The notes under the pieces: model-generated | What the model was told of the DNA's origin: nothing | Seen by the model: the letters and a program-made list of their open reading frames with translations, nothing else | Databases searched by the model: none | Shown here: positions 7,188 to 14,409 of the stretch, piece by piece | How the letters are laid out: the number at the start of each line of letters is the position of its first letter | Numbering within the stretch: position 1 is the first letter of the stretch | Made by a program: the position numbers and the translations under genes | Assembly (NCBI GenBank): GCA_017516785.1 | Contig: JAFXAV010000043.1 | Span: 1-18,660 of the forward strand | Origin: Oscillospiraceae bacterium | Lineage (GTDB): Bacteria > Bacillota_A > Clostridia > Oscillospirales > Oscillospiraceae | DNA: 18,660 nt | Reading direction: 5' to 3'

Positions 7188-8501
7188 TCAGGCATGCAGA
7201 TTCACATAGTTGGCGGGATTGACGTATGTACCGTCCTTGGTAATGCCGAAATGCAGATGGGGGCCGGTGGAAATACCGGTGGAACCCATATAGCCGATCA
7301 GCTGTCCAGCAGAAACCGCAGCGCCCTTCTTTACCACATATTTGGTCATATGCATGTAAATGGAGGAGAAGCCGTCGCCATGGTTGATGGTGACATAGTA
7401 ACCTGCGGACTTGCTGTAGGTGGCAGTAGTGACCACGCCGGAACGGGATGCATAGATGGGAGTGCCCTCAGGACCTGCCAGGTCAACACCCTTATGGAAG
7501 GTGGAAGCGCCTGCGGTAGGTGCTTCACGGTTGCCGAAGGGACTTGTCAGCTTCACATAGCTGCAGGGAACCAGCCAGCCGCTGCTGGAAGCAGTGCCGG
7601 AACCGTTGGAGGTACCGCCGCCGGAACCGCTACCGGAGCCACCGCTTGAACCGCCGCTGGGTTTGGTGGTGGCAGGAGGCTGGGTGGTGTAGGTTGCCAT
7701 GTAGGCCAGCCATTCCTGATGCTTTGCTTCATTATATTCCTTTTCCTTCTGGGCGATTTCGTCCATCAGGGCCTCTTCTTCCAGTTCGAAGCCTTCAAAG
7801 AGGTCCGCCAGTTCTTCGCCGTGAGCAATCAGCTCATTCAGAAGTTCCTGGGCCTCAGCTTTCTTCTCTTCCAGAGTCAGCTGAGTGGCATCCAATTCTT
7901 CCCGGGCAACTTCCAGCTCGTCTTTTTCAGCCGTCAGAGCTTCCCGGGCAACCGCCACTTCCTCGGCAGCGGCGCTCATTTCCTTCAGGCGGCGCTGGTC
8001 GGAGGCTGCGATCTCCTCGATCATGTTCAGGCGGTCCAAAAGATCAGAAAAGCTGCTGGCTTTGAAAAGCACAGCCCAGTATGAGATGCTGCCATCTTCC
8101 TCCATGGCCCGGATGCGTTCCTTGTTCTTGGCGTTCAGCTCGCTGAGTCTGGCCTGGGCGGCATCCAGCTCATCCTGCTTATCGGCAATCAGAAGGCTAT
8201 AAGAGGACAGCTCCTGGTTGATCAGATCAATCTGATCGTAGAGCAGGGAGATTTCCTGGTCGATGGTACTCTTTTTGTTCACCGTGTCCAGAATCTCATT
8301 TTCGTTTTCTTCATACTGGCCCTGGACTTCATCCATCTGTTCCTGCAGTGCTTTCTTCTCTTCCTTCAGCTGGGCGATCTGTTTCTTGATCTCGCTGGAG
8401 GAAGCGGCGCTGGCTTTGGCCGGAAGCAGGCCAAGGATCAGAGTCAGCAGCATCACAGCAGCCATAACGCCTGCCATAATGGAAACATACTTCTTGTTCA
8501 T
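7188..8501 (-). CDS. PcsB/CwlO-like peptidoglycan hydrolase with M23 (LytM) domain, copy 1
   Basis: A secreted 437-residue protein. It has a signal peptide (about 1-32, cleavage after AKASA), a long charged coiled coil (about 34-265) with the PcsB-type turn region SYWAVLFKASSFSDLLDRL, then a Gly/Ser/Thr linker (about 273-308) and a C-terminal M23 metallopeptidase. Zinc ligands are H336 and D340 (FHKGVD) and H417 (HLHFG); H384 and H415 are the catalytic histidines. All key residues are present, so it should cut peptide cross-links. In PcsB/CwlO proteins the coiled coil docks on FtsX, which releases the catalytic domain; here ftsEX lies in the same operon. An AAAGGAGA site precedes the ATG, and the gap to the paralogue upstream is 19 bases. 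Confidence 0.92.
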   Translation of the reverse strand: MNKKYVSIMAGVMAAVMLLTLILGLLPAKASAASSSEIKKQIAQLKEEKKALQEQMDEVQGQYEENENEILDTVNKKSTIDQEISLLYDQIDLINQELSSYSLLIADKQDELDAAQARLSELNAKNKERIRAMEEDGSISYWAVLFKASSFSDLLDRLNMIEEIAASDQRRLKEMSAAAEEVAVAREALTAEKDELEVAREELDATQLTLEEKKAEAQELLNELIAHGEELADLFEGFELEEEALMDEIAQKEKEYNEAKHQEWLAYMATYTTQPPATTKPSGGSSGGSGSGSGGGTSNGSGTASSSGWLVPCSYVKLTSPFGNREAPTAGASTFHKGVDLAGPEGTPIYASRSGVVTTATYSKSAGYYVTINHGDGFSSIYMHMTKYVVKKGAAVSAGQLIGYMGSTGISTGPHLHFGITKDGTYVNPANYVNLHA

Positions 8502-8520
8502 AGTCTTCTCCTTTTCAGGG

Positions 8521-9777
8521 TCAGATATACTTCATGGGATTCACATAGGAACCGTTGTAGGAAATGCCAAAATGCAGATGGGGACCTGTGGAACCGCCGG
8601 TGGAACCCACGTAACCGATGACCTGTCCGGCATTGACATACTGGCCCTTGCTGACAATGTAGTGGGTCATATGCATGTAAATAGAGGCAAAGCCGTCGCC
8701 ATGGTTAATGGAAACATAATAGCCCGCACTGGACTGGTAGGTTGCGGCAGTAACCTTGCCGCTCTTGGCGGCATAGATGGGAGTACCCTGAGGTGCTGCC
8801 ATATCGACGCCGTTATGCATCTTGTATTTGCCGGTGATGGGATGTACACGCATACCGAAGGGGCTGGTCAGAGTATAGGACCGCAGAGGGCAGATCCAGC
8901 CGGAGGAGGAAGGTGCCTGGCTACTGGAACCGCCACCGCCGCCGGAGGGACGGGTGGTGGGAGGCACATAGGTTGCCAGCCATTCCTCATACTCAGCCTT
9001 CTTCAGGTCCTTTTCCTTCTGGGCAATTTCCTGCATCAGCTTGTCCTGCTCTTCTTCGGACTGCTCCATCAGGGCTTCAAATTCAGCACCCTTGGCGATC
9101 AGTTCGGTCAGCAGTTCGTCAGCTTCCGCGCGCTTTTCATCCAGAATCACCTGGGTGGCATCCAGCTCTTCCCGGGCCACTTCCAGTTCGTCCTTCTCAG
9201 ACTGCAGTTCATTCTGAGCGGTAGCAACCACTTCGGCAGCTTCGCTCATTTCCTTCAGGCGCTTCTGGTCGGCGGCATTGATCTCCTGAATCATATCCAG
9301 CCGGTCCAGCAGGTCGGCAAAACTGCTGGCCTTGAAGATGATGGACCAGTATGAGAGCTTACCCTCTTCTTCCATGGCCCGGATGCGCTCTTTGTTCTTT
9401 TCGCTGAGCTCGTCCAGCTTTTCCTGGGCGTCGTCCAGCTCATCTTGCTTGTCAGCGATCAGCAGGGCATAGGATGCCAGCTGGTCATTGATGATGTCCA
9501 CCTGCTGATGGAGCAGGGCGATCTCCTGATCGATGGCATTCTTCTGGCCCACCAGATCGGTGATCTCGTCCTCATTGGCCTCATACTGACCCCGGACTTC
9601 TTCAAGTTTTTCCTGTACTGCTTTCTTCTCTTCCTTCAGCTGATTCAGCTGCTTGCGGATCTCGCTGGAAGATGCTGCGAATGCAGTTGCGGGAATCAGG
9701 CTGAAAATCAGGGTCAGCAGCATGACAGCTGCCAGAACACCTGCCATCACAGATACCCAGCGTTTGCGATTTTTCAT
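8521..9777 (-). CDS. PcsB/CwlO-like peptidoglycan hydrolase with M23 (LytM) domain, copy 2
   Basis: A tandem paralogue of the following gene, 418 residues, with the same plan: signal peptide (about 1-34, ending ATAFA), coiled coil (about 36-268) with the matching turn region SYWSIIFKASSFADLLDRL, a shorter Pro/Gly/Ser linker (about 271-293) and an M23 domain. Zinc ligands are H321, D325 (HNGVD) and H402 (HLHFG); H369 and H400 are also kept. The M23 half keeps a MRVHPITGKYKMH stretch typical of LytM enzymes that copy 1 has lost. The ATG follows CGGAG, 42 bases after ftsX, so it is the FtsX-proximal hydrolase and the best candidate for the direct FtsEX partner. The two copies probably arose by duplication and have diverged. 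Confidence 0.92.
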   Translation of the reverse strand: MKNRKRWVSVMAGVLAAVMLLTLIFSLIPATAFAASSSEIRKQLNQLKEEKKAVQEKLEEVRGQYEANEDEITDLVGQKNAIDQEIALLHQQVDIINDQLASYALLIADKQDELDDAQEKLDELSEKNKERIRAMEEEGKLSYWSIIFKASSFADLLDRLDMIQEINAADQKRLKEMSEAAEVVATAQNELQSEKDELEVAREELDATQVILDEKRAEADELLTELIAKGAEFEALMEQSEEEQDKLMQEIAQKEKDLKKAEYEEWLATYVPPTTRPSGGGGGSSSQAPSSSGWICPLRSYTLTSPFGMRVHPITGKYKMHNGVDMAAPQGTPIYAAKSGKVTAATYQSSAGYYVSINHGDGFASIYMHMTHYIVSKGQYVNAGQVIGYVGSTGGSTGPHLHFGISYNGSYVNPMKYI

Positions 9778-9819
9778 ATTATACTCCGTTTCTCCTGTTG
9801 AAACAAACGAAATTTGTAA

Positions 9820-10707
9820 TCAGACATCCATGAACTTACGGATGGAGGTCCAGCTGCCGATGATGCCGACAAACAGGCCGGCTGCGGCAAAGGTTGCAAT
9901 CATGGGAACCAGCAACTGCTGGAAGGGCACAAAGCTGAACAGCCGCAGGGAGTCCACCTCTGCAATTCTGTCCACCAGGGCGTCATACAGGCCCCACTCC
10001 ATGCCAAAGGCCAGGGCAGCGCCGATCATACCCAAGGTAAAGCCTTCCACCACGAAGGGTAGACGGATGAAGCCGTTGGTGGCGCCCACCATCTTCATGA
10101 TGGCGATTTCGTCACGGCGGTCATACATGGCAAGCTTGACAGTGTTGGAAATGATCAGCAGAGAAACCACCAGCAGCACCGCGATGATGGCATAGGAAAC
10201 GATCTGCAGTACATCCTGCAACGTGGTGAAGCCTTCGGCCATTTCATACTCAGCGCGGGTCTTGACCACGCCGGGAATTGCCTTGATGGCGGCGTCAGTT
10301 TCCTCGATCAGACGGTTATCCTCCAGAACCACCACAAAACGGTGGCGCAGGTCGGTGGGATCAACACCGGTGAAGACCTCGTCTTCCTGATGGTCGGCGA
10401 TGAAGTTCTCCAGGGCCTGTTCACGGGGAACAAAATCAGCCTGAAGCACGTTCTCGACCATATTGATTTTTGTACCGATGGATCTTGCCTCAGCCTCGGA
10501 AAGGCTATCGTCCACATAGGCAAGGATCTCATTGGTCTGATTCAGTTCTTCCACCATGATGTTCACATTGTACATCAGGATGGAGAAGCTGCCCACGATC
10601 AGCAGGCAGGCCACCGTAACGCAGACGGCGGCAAAGGACATGAAGCCATGGGTAAAAATACCCTTGATGCCCTCTTTTAACAAATAACCGATATTATTGA
10701 TTCTCAT
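9820..10707 (-). CDS. ftsX: Cell division ABC transporter permease FtsX
   Basis: Membrane subunit of the FtsEX complex, which does not transport a solute but passes ATP-driven movement to extracellular cell-wall hydrolases. I start it at the ATG at 10707 ([13 protein letters not shown]), giving 295 residues, the family length and the family N-terminus; an earlier in-frame start would extend it 15 residues inside ftsE. Topology is TM1 about 22-45, an extracellular domain about 50-160, then TM2 about 165-190, TM3 about 218-235 and TM4 about 258-283. The cytoplasmic motif YDRRDEIAIMKMVGAT is the FtsX signature. It overlaps the end of ftsE by 14 bases, so coupling is likely. Confidence 0.96.
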   Translation of the reverse strand: MRINNIGYLLKEGIKGIFTHGFMSFAAVCVTVACLLIVGSFSILMYNVNIMVEELNQTNEILAYVDDSLSEAEARSIGTKINMVENVLQADFVPREQALENFIADHQEDEVFTGVDPTDLRHRFVVVLEDNRLIEETDAAIKAIPGVVKTRAEYEMAEGFTTLQDVLQIVSYAIIAVLLVVSLLIISNTVKLAMYDRRDEIAIMKMVGATNGFIRLPFVVEGFTLGMIGAALAFGMEWGLYDALVDRIAEVDSLRLFSFVPFQQLLVPMIATFAAAGLFVGIIGSWTSIRKFMDV

Positions 10708-11383
10708 AGTCGTAATACCCATCCATTCCGTCGCTGACGATGATGCCGTCATTGATGACGATGGTGCGCTTGTTGAAGCGCTCCACCAGATCCTGTGCGT
10801 GGGTAACCACCAGCATGGTGGTACCCAGATTGTTGATCTCCTGAAGCAGGCTCATGATCTCAAAGGACATGGCCGGGTCCAGGTTGCCGGTAGGCTCGTC
10901 GGCAATGATCGTAGAAGGATTATTCACCAGAGCGCGGGCAATGGCCAGTCTCTGCTGTTCGCCGCCGGAAAGCTCATTGGGATGGCGGGTACCCTTGGAA
11001 TCCAGGCCGACCAGTTCCAGAACATAGGGAACGCGGTCGCGGATATCCTTTTCACGGGCGCCGACCACACGCATGGCAAATGCCACGTTTTCATAAACAG
11101 TCATGTTCTGGATCAGACGGAAATCCTGGAAAACAACACCGACGGTACGGCGCATATAGGGAATCTCGCGCTTGCGGATCCGCTCCAGAGAATAGCCGTT
11201 GACATGAACCGTACCCTCAGTAGGCTTCAGCTCGCCGGTGATCATTTTAATGATGGTGGACTTGCCGGAACCGGAAGGACCCACCAGAAAACAAAATTCA
11301 CCATCCTCGATCTGCATGGTAACACCGTTCAGGGCGGTATTGCCTTCCGAGTAGGTTTTTCTTACATCAGTAAATTCTATCAT
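10694..11383 (-). CDS. ftsE: Cell division ATP-binding protein FtsE
   Basis: Cytoplasmic ATPase of the FtsEX complex, 229 residues, normal length. Walker A is GPSGSGKST (35-43), the Q-loop FQDFRL has Q86, the ABC signature is LSGGEQQ (from 138), Walker B is TIIADE with D162-E163, followed by PTGNLD, and the H-loop His is H195 (VVTH). The [10 protein letters not shown] segment is typical of FtsE rather than of other MacB-like ATPases, and the overlap with ftsX settles the identity. The ATG is preceded by GGAGA. It is the first gene of the operon and is read from the promoter at 11416-11444. Confidence 0.97.
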   Translation of the reverse strand: MIEFTDVRKTYSEGNTALNGVTMQIEDGEFCFLVGPSGSGKSTIIKMITGELKPTEGTVHVNGYSLERIRKREIPYMRRTVGVVFQDFRLIQNMTVYENVAFAMRVVGAREKDIRDRVPYVLELVGLDSKGTRHPNELSGGEQQRLAIARALVNNPSTIIADEPTGNLDPAMSFEIMSLLQEINNLGTTMLVVTHAQDLVERFNKRTIVINDGIIVSDGMDGYYDYENQ

Positions 11384-11415
11384 ATGTACCTATCTCCAAG
11401 TCATAGTGTAACCAG

Positions 11416-11444
11416 ATTGTAACACATTGTAAAAACAAAGTCAA
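11416..11444 (-). promoter_or_regulatory. Sigma-A promoter of the ftsE operon
   Basis: On the minus strand, -35 TTGACT (11444-11439), a 17-base spacer, -10 TACAAT (11421-11416). Each box is one mismatch from consensus. The expected transcript start is about 25 bases upstream of the ftsE ATG. Confidence 0.8.
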
Positions 11445-11486
11445 TCCGGTTCCTGTCACAATAGGGAAAAGTTAATAATTTGTACA

Positions 11487-11516
11487 CGCAATTCGCCGGA
11501 ATCCGGGAAAATTGCG
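11487..11516. repeat. 30-base interrupted dyad upstream of the ftsE promoter
   Basis: Outer arms CGCAATT (11487-11493) and AATTGCG (11510-11516) enclose CCGG-AAT-CCGG (11496-11506). It could be an operator or a hairpin. It lies 42 bases upstream of the ftsE -35 box and directly beyond the U-tract of the preceding gene's terminator, so it is outside that terminator's stem. Confidence 0.5.
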
Positions 11517-11517
11517 C

Positions 11518-11548
11518 AAAAATCGGGGCCGCACCATGGTGCAGCCCC
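11518..11548 (-). terminator. Intrinsic terminator of the PucR/CdaR-type gene
   Basis: In the minus-strand transcript GGGGCUGCACC pairs with GGUGCGGCCCC (one G-U pair), then GAUUUUU follows. It separates the regulator from the ftsE operon, 12 bases after the regulator's stop. Confidence 0.8.
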
Positions 11549-11560
11549 TGATTATTTCAC

Positions 11561-12649
11561 TTAGCGGGTCTCACGAGAGGACAGATACTTGCGGACCATC
11601 AGGGCCACCTTGAAGACAATGGCGTGGTCGAACTGACGCAGATCCAGACCGGTCAGCTTCTTGATCTTTTCCAGACGGTAGACCAGGGTATTGCGGTGAA
11701 CGAACAGCTTCCGGGAGGTCTCGGAGACGTTCAGGTTGTTCTCGAAGAACTTGTTGATGGTGAACAGAGTTTCCTGATCCAGAGAATCAATGGAGTTCTT
11801 CTTGAAGATTTCACCCAGGAAAATCTCGCACAGAGTGGTGGGCAGCTGATAGATCAGACGGCCGATACCCAGGCGCTCATAGTTGATGATGCTCTTCTCG
11901 GTGTCGAAAACCTTGCCCACATCGATGGCAGTCTGGGCTTCCTTGTAGGAGTCAGCCAGCTCCCGCAGATGATCGGATACGGTGCCGATGCCGATGATGG
12001 TCTTGATGCTCAGCTCGGTGCGCAGAGTTTCCTCAATGCCGGCAGCCATCTTCTCCAGCTCTTCGCCGGTGGTGGTGCCGCTGATCTGCTTGACCACGGC
12101 AATATCAGTCTCGTTGATGCTCAGAACAAAGTCCTGCAGCTTATCAGGGAACAGGCCGGACAGCACGTCCACGGTTGCCACATCAGTATGGCCAACCTGA
12201 CGGATCAGGAACACTGCACGGGGAGCATCGGTTGCAAAATGCAGCTCCTTGGCACGGATGTAGATATCGCCGGGCAGAATGTTGTCCATGATGATATTCT
12301 TCACGAAAGTGCCCCGGTCATGCTTCTCTTCATAGAAAGTCTTGGCATCGTTCAGTGCCACATAGGCCATCAGGCAGAAACTGCGGGCCATCTCATCATC
12401 ACCGCTGCAGAATACGGCATACTCGAAGAAATTGGAGTTGCCCACGATTGCCTTGAAGGTCTTCTGACCAAAGGTGACCATATTATCAGAGGAATTGCCC
12501 AGCTTCAGTGCGGCATCGCTCCAACGCTCGCCCAGCAGGGACACATCAGTGCAGGAAACCACACAGCCTTCGGTGTCAATCACGCCAAATACACGGTCGT
12601 TAATTTCTTTTAACTGTACAATAACACTCTGAAAAACACTGTTAGACAT
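11561..12649 (-). CDS. PucR/CdaR-type helix-turn-helix transcription regulator
   Basis: A 362-residue cytoplasmic regulator. The C-terminus is a PucR-type HTH: FENNLNVSETSRKLFVHRNT then LVYRLEKIKKLTGLDL (about residues 290-345). The middle (about 130-260) looks like the GGDEF-like domain found in CdaR/PucR proteins, without cyclase motifs. The N-terminal part (FGVIDTEGCVVSCTD) is PAS/sensor-like. I start it at the ATG at 12649 (MSNSVFQ), which has AAGGAGG at the right distance; a longer in-frame start 14 codons upstream would span that site. It is monocistronic, with its own promoter and terminator. CdaR and PucR control sugar-diacid and purine use, but no such genes are nearby, so the target and ligand are unknown. 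Confidence 0.85.
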   Translation of the reverse strand: MSNSVFQSVIVQLKEINDRVFGVIDTEGCVVSCTDVSLLGERWSDAALKLGNSSDNMVTFGQKTFKAIVGNSNFFEYAVFCSGDDEMARSFCLMAYVALNDAKTFYEEKHDRGTFVKNIIMDNILPGDIYIRAKELHFATDAPRAVFLIRQVGHTDVATVDVLSGLFPDKLQDFVLSINETDIAVVKQISGTTTGEELEKMAAGIEETLRTELSIKTIIGIGTVSDHLRELADSYKEAQTAIDVGKVFDTEKSIINYERLGIGRLIYQLPTTLCEIFLGEIFKKNSIDSLDQETLFTINKFFENNLNVSETSRKLFVHRNTLVYRLEKIKKLTGLDLRQFDHAIVFKVALMVRKYLSSRETR

Positions 12650-12705
12650 TTTCCAGGCCTCCTTAGTAATTTGCATAAATACGCATTCCACAAAATAACA
12701 CAGTC

Positions 12706-12734
12706 ATTATACACAGCTTTTGCGCATTTTGCAA
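12706..12734 (-). promoter_or_regulatory. Promoter of the PucR/CdaR-type gene
   Basis: On the minus strand, -35 TTGCAA (12734-12729), a 17-base spacer, -10 TATAAT (12711-12706). The spacer contains TGCGCAAAA, a nine-base word also found on the other strand at the dyad upstream of ftsE. Confidence 0.7.
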
Positions 12735-12819
12735 GTACCATTTGACATTTTATTGCAAAAACTCTATGCTTTTTTAGGTAATATCACGGCATTTGTCGCC
12801 ATCGGGCGGAAAAGTGTCC

Positions 12820-12844
12820 TTGACTTTTTTGCCTAAAACGTCAA
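12820..12844. repeat. AT-rich inverted repeat between rsuA-type and PucR-type genes
   Basis: TTGAC (12820-12824) and GTCAA (12840-12844) flank TTTT/AAAA, giving nine pairs with one mismatch and a five-base loop. It could be a weak terminator after the pseudouridine synthase gene (stop at 12860) or an operator. No long U-tract follows it, so the role is open. The rest of 12650-12859 holds the regulator's promoter and nothing else I can support. Confidence 0.3.
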
Positions 12845-12859
12845 ACTCTTCGTGCAGAA

Positions 12860-13558
12860 TTAACATTCGAGAGTGGCAATCTCCTCTTCCGTCAGCTCCC
12901 GGACCTGTCCTCTGGGCAGATCGCCGAGCATTAGAGCACCTTCCTGCCGCCGTTCCAGATAGGCAACTGTCATGTTCCGGGAAGCCATCATCCGGCGCAC
13001 CTGGTGATATTTACCCTCGCAGACAGTGATCAAACTTTCGCCGGGGCCAATGGGTTCCAGCTTGGCAGGCAAGCACTGCAGGCCATCCCGAAGGGTCATG
13101 CCCTCGGCGAAAGCTTTCACGTCATCTTCAGCCGCAGTGCCCTCATGCTTTGCATAGTAAACCTTGGGAACTTCCTTTTTGGGGCTGATGAGCCGGTGGA
13201 GCAGGTCGCCGTCATTGGTAAAAAGCAGCAGGCCTTCCGTGGCCTTATCCAGCCGTCCGATGGGTTTTACATCCATTTTCCGAAGCTCCGGTGGCAGCAG
13301 TTCCATCACCGTTTTGTCATTGGCATCTTCTGTTGCTGTCACAAATCCCGCTGGTTTGTTGAGCATGGCAACGACGCGCCGCCTGCCACCCAAAACTTCG
13401 CCATCCAGGGTGATCACCTGCTTTGCAGGATCGATCTTCCGGCCGTTGTCCTTTTCCACTTTGCTGTCGACGGTGACTCTGCCTGCCTTCAGCATGGCTT
13501 TCACCTGGCTTCGGGTGCCGACACCGCTGTCGCAAAGAAATTTATCCAGTCTGTCCAT
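12860..13558 (-). CDS. RsuA/RluB-family pseudouridine synthase
   Basis: Converts a uridine in ribosomal RNA to pseudouridine; the exact target (16S as RsuA or 23S as RluB/E/F) cannot be told from sequence alone. The start at 13558 (MDRLDKFLCDSGVGTRS) gives 232 residues and follows GGAGG; a longer open frame upstream runs into the divergent gene and is not real. An S4 RNA-binding domain (1-60) precedes the catalytic domain with GRLDKATEGLLLFTNDG, catalytic D104. The KYHQVRRMM segment is the family's third conserved motif. It is divergent from the DUF4830 gene with 73 bases between the starts. Confidence 0.93.
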   Translation of the reverse strand: MDRLDKFLCDSGVGTRSQVKAMLKAGRVTVDSKVEKDNGRKIDPAKQVITLDGEVLGGRRRVVAMLNKPAGFVTATEDANDKTVMELLPPELRKMDVKPIGRLDKATEGLLLFTNDGDLLHRLISPKKEVPKVYYAKHEGTAAEDDVKAFAEGMTLRDGLQCLPAKLEPIGPGESLITVCEGKYHQVRRMMASRNMTVAYLERRQEGALMLGDLPRGQVRELTEEEIATLEC

Positions 13559-13582
13559 GGTTCCTCCGTTCTTCCCTCCCCC

Positions 13583-13611
13583 TTGTCCGCATAGAATCAA
13601 ACACGTACTAT
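13583..13611 (+). promoter_or_regulatory. Possible promoter of the DUF4830 gene
   Basis: -35 TTGTCC (13583-13588), a 17-base spacer, -10 TACTAT (13606-13611), both partial matches. It lies directly ahead of the GGAGGG ribosome site. A TATATT overlapping the -10 is an alternative with a poor spacer. Confidence 0.4.
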
Positions 13612-13631
13612 ATATTATGGAGGGATCATCT

Positions 13632-14126
13632 ATGATGGTTATGACCGCAAAGGTCGATATGAAAAAAATCACACTGGCTCTGGCCGCCATTGCCGCGGGG
13701 ATTATCGGACTTATCCTGCTCTTCGGCGGCGATGATGCACAAACCACGTCTGCCCCGGCGGTATCCAATAACGATGCCCGGGTACAGTTTTTGAAAGATT
13801 TCGGTTGGGAAGTCACGTCCTCCCCTGCTGAGTCCAGCCAGGTGCGGATTCCGGAATCATCCAGCGAGGTCTTCGACCGCTACAACCAGCTGCAGAAAAG
13901 CCAGGGGTATGACCTTTCGAACTACGCAGGCAAAAACGTCATGCGCTTTGTATATAAGGTAAACAACTATCCCGGTGCCACTGACCCGGTGTACGCAACG
14001 GTATTGATTCACAAAAATCAGGTCATCGGTGGAGACGTGACCAACACCGCCCCCGGCGGCAAGGTCCAGGGCTTCAAAATGACGCAAAACAGCGTGACTC
14101 CCACGGAAACCGCCCCTGCCGCATAA
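13632..14126 (+). CDS. DUF4830 domain-containing membrane-anchored protein
   Basis: A 164-residue protein with one N-terminal membrane helix (about 12-32, ITLALAAIAAGIIGLILLF) and an extracellular domain. The domain matches DUF4830: RVQFLKDFGWEV, then IPE...VFDRYNQLQKSQGYDLSNY, GKNVMRFVYKVNNYP, and VIGGDVTNTAPGGKVQGF. The function is unknown; in Clostridia these occur as single genes of unknown role. I start at the ATG at 13632, eight bases after GGAGGG; the same frame is open far upstream but that overlaps the divergent pseudouridine synthase. The tail TPTETAPAA is low-complexity. No terminator is visible between it and the riboflavin unit, whose own promoter follows 37 bases later. Confidence 0.82.
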   Translation: MMVMTAKVDMKKITLALAAIAAGIIGLILLFGGDDAQTTSAPAVSNNDARVQFLKDFGWEVTSSPAESSQVRIPESSSEVFDRYNQLQKSQGYDLSNYAGKNVMRFVYKVNNYPGATDPVYATVLIHKNQVIGGDVTNTAPGGKVQGFKMTQNSVTPTETAPAA

Positions 14127-14162
14127 CTTCCATTGTCCAAATTGTAGCACAAAAATACAACC

Positions 14163-14191
14163 TTGACAACCGCTGTCTGCCATGCTATCTT
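14163..14191 (+). promoter_or_regulatory. Promoter of the FMN riboswitch-ribU unit
   Basis: -35 TTGACA (14163-14168, perfect), a 17-base spacer, -10 TATCTT (14186-14191). The predicted start is about 10-15 bases before the riboswitch. Confidence 0.75.
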
Positions 14192-14210
14192 TTAGATAAG
14201 TTCATATGGG

Positions 14211-14329
14211 TTCTTCAGGGCGGGGTGCAACTCCCCACCGGCGGTACAGTCCGCGAGCGCGAAAGCGCCGAACCGGTGCAACTCCGGTACCGACAGTAAG
14301 AGATTTTCTCGAGTCTGGATGGAAGAAGA
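14211..14329 (+). ncRNA. FMN riboswitch (RFN element)
   Basis: Six-helix RFN aptamer. P1 is closed by TTCTTC (14211-14216) and GGAAGAA (14321-14327). Conserved parts appear in order: AGGGCGGGGTG, CTCCCCACCGGCGGTA, CAGTCCGCGAGCG, GCCGAACCGGTG, CCGGTACCGACAGTAAG and AGTCTGGATGGAAGAAG. When FMN is high the aptamer folds and the downstream terminator forms, shutting off riboflavin uptake. It stands directly ahead of ribU. Confidence 0.96.
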
Positions 14330-14357
14330 ACTGACGGCTTTGCCGGTCCCATCTTCA

Positions 14358-14392
14358 CGCCCTGAGTATTTTGCTCAGAGCGTTATTTTTTT
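14358..14392 (+). terminator. Riboswitch expression-platform terminator
   Basis: Stem CGCCCTGAG (14358-14366) with CTCAGAGCG (14374-14382), one mismatch, then TTATTTTTTTA. It lies between the FMN aptamer and the ribU ribosome site, so control is by transcription termination. The segment CCATC at 14350-14354 could pair with GGATGG at the end of the aptamer as part of the switch; that is inferred. Confidence 0.82.
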
Positions 14393-14409
14393 ACTTACGA
14401 GGTGTCATT

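Noticed and set aside
8263..9354. A 363-codon plus-strand frame across the two hydrolase genes
   Set aside because: It is antisense to both certain M23 genes and composed of mirror-image coiled-coil codons.
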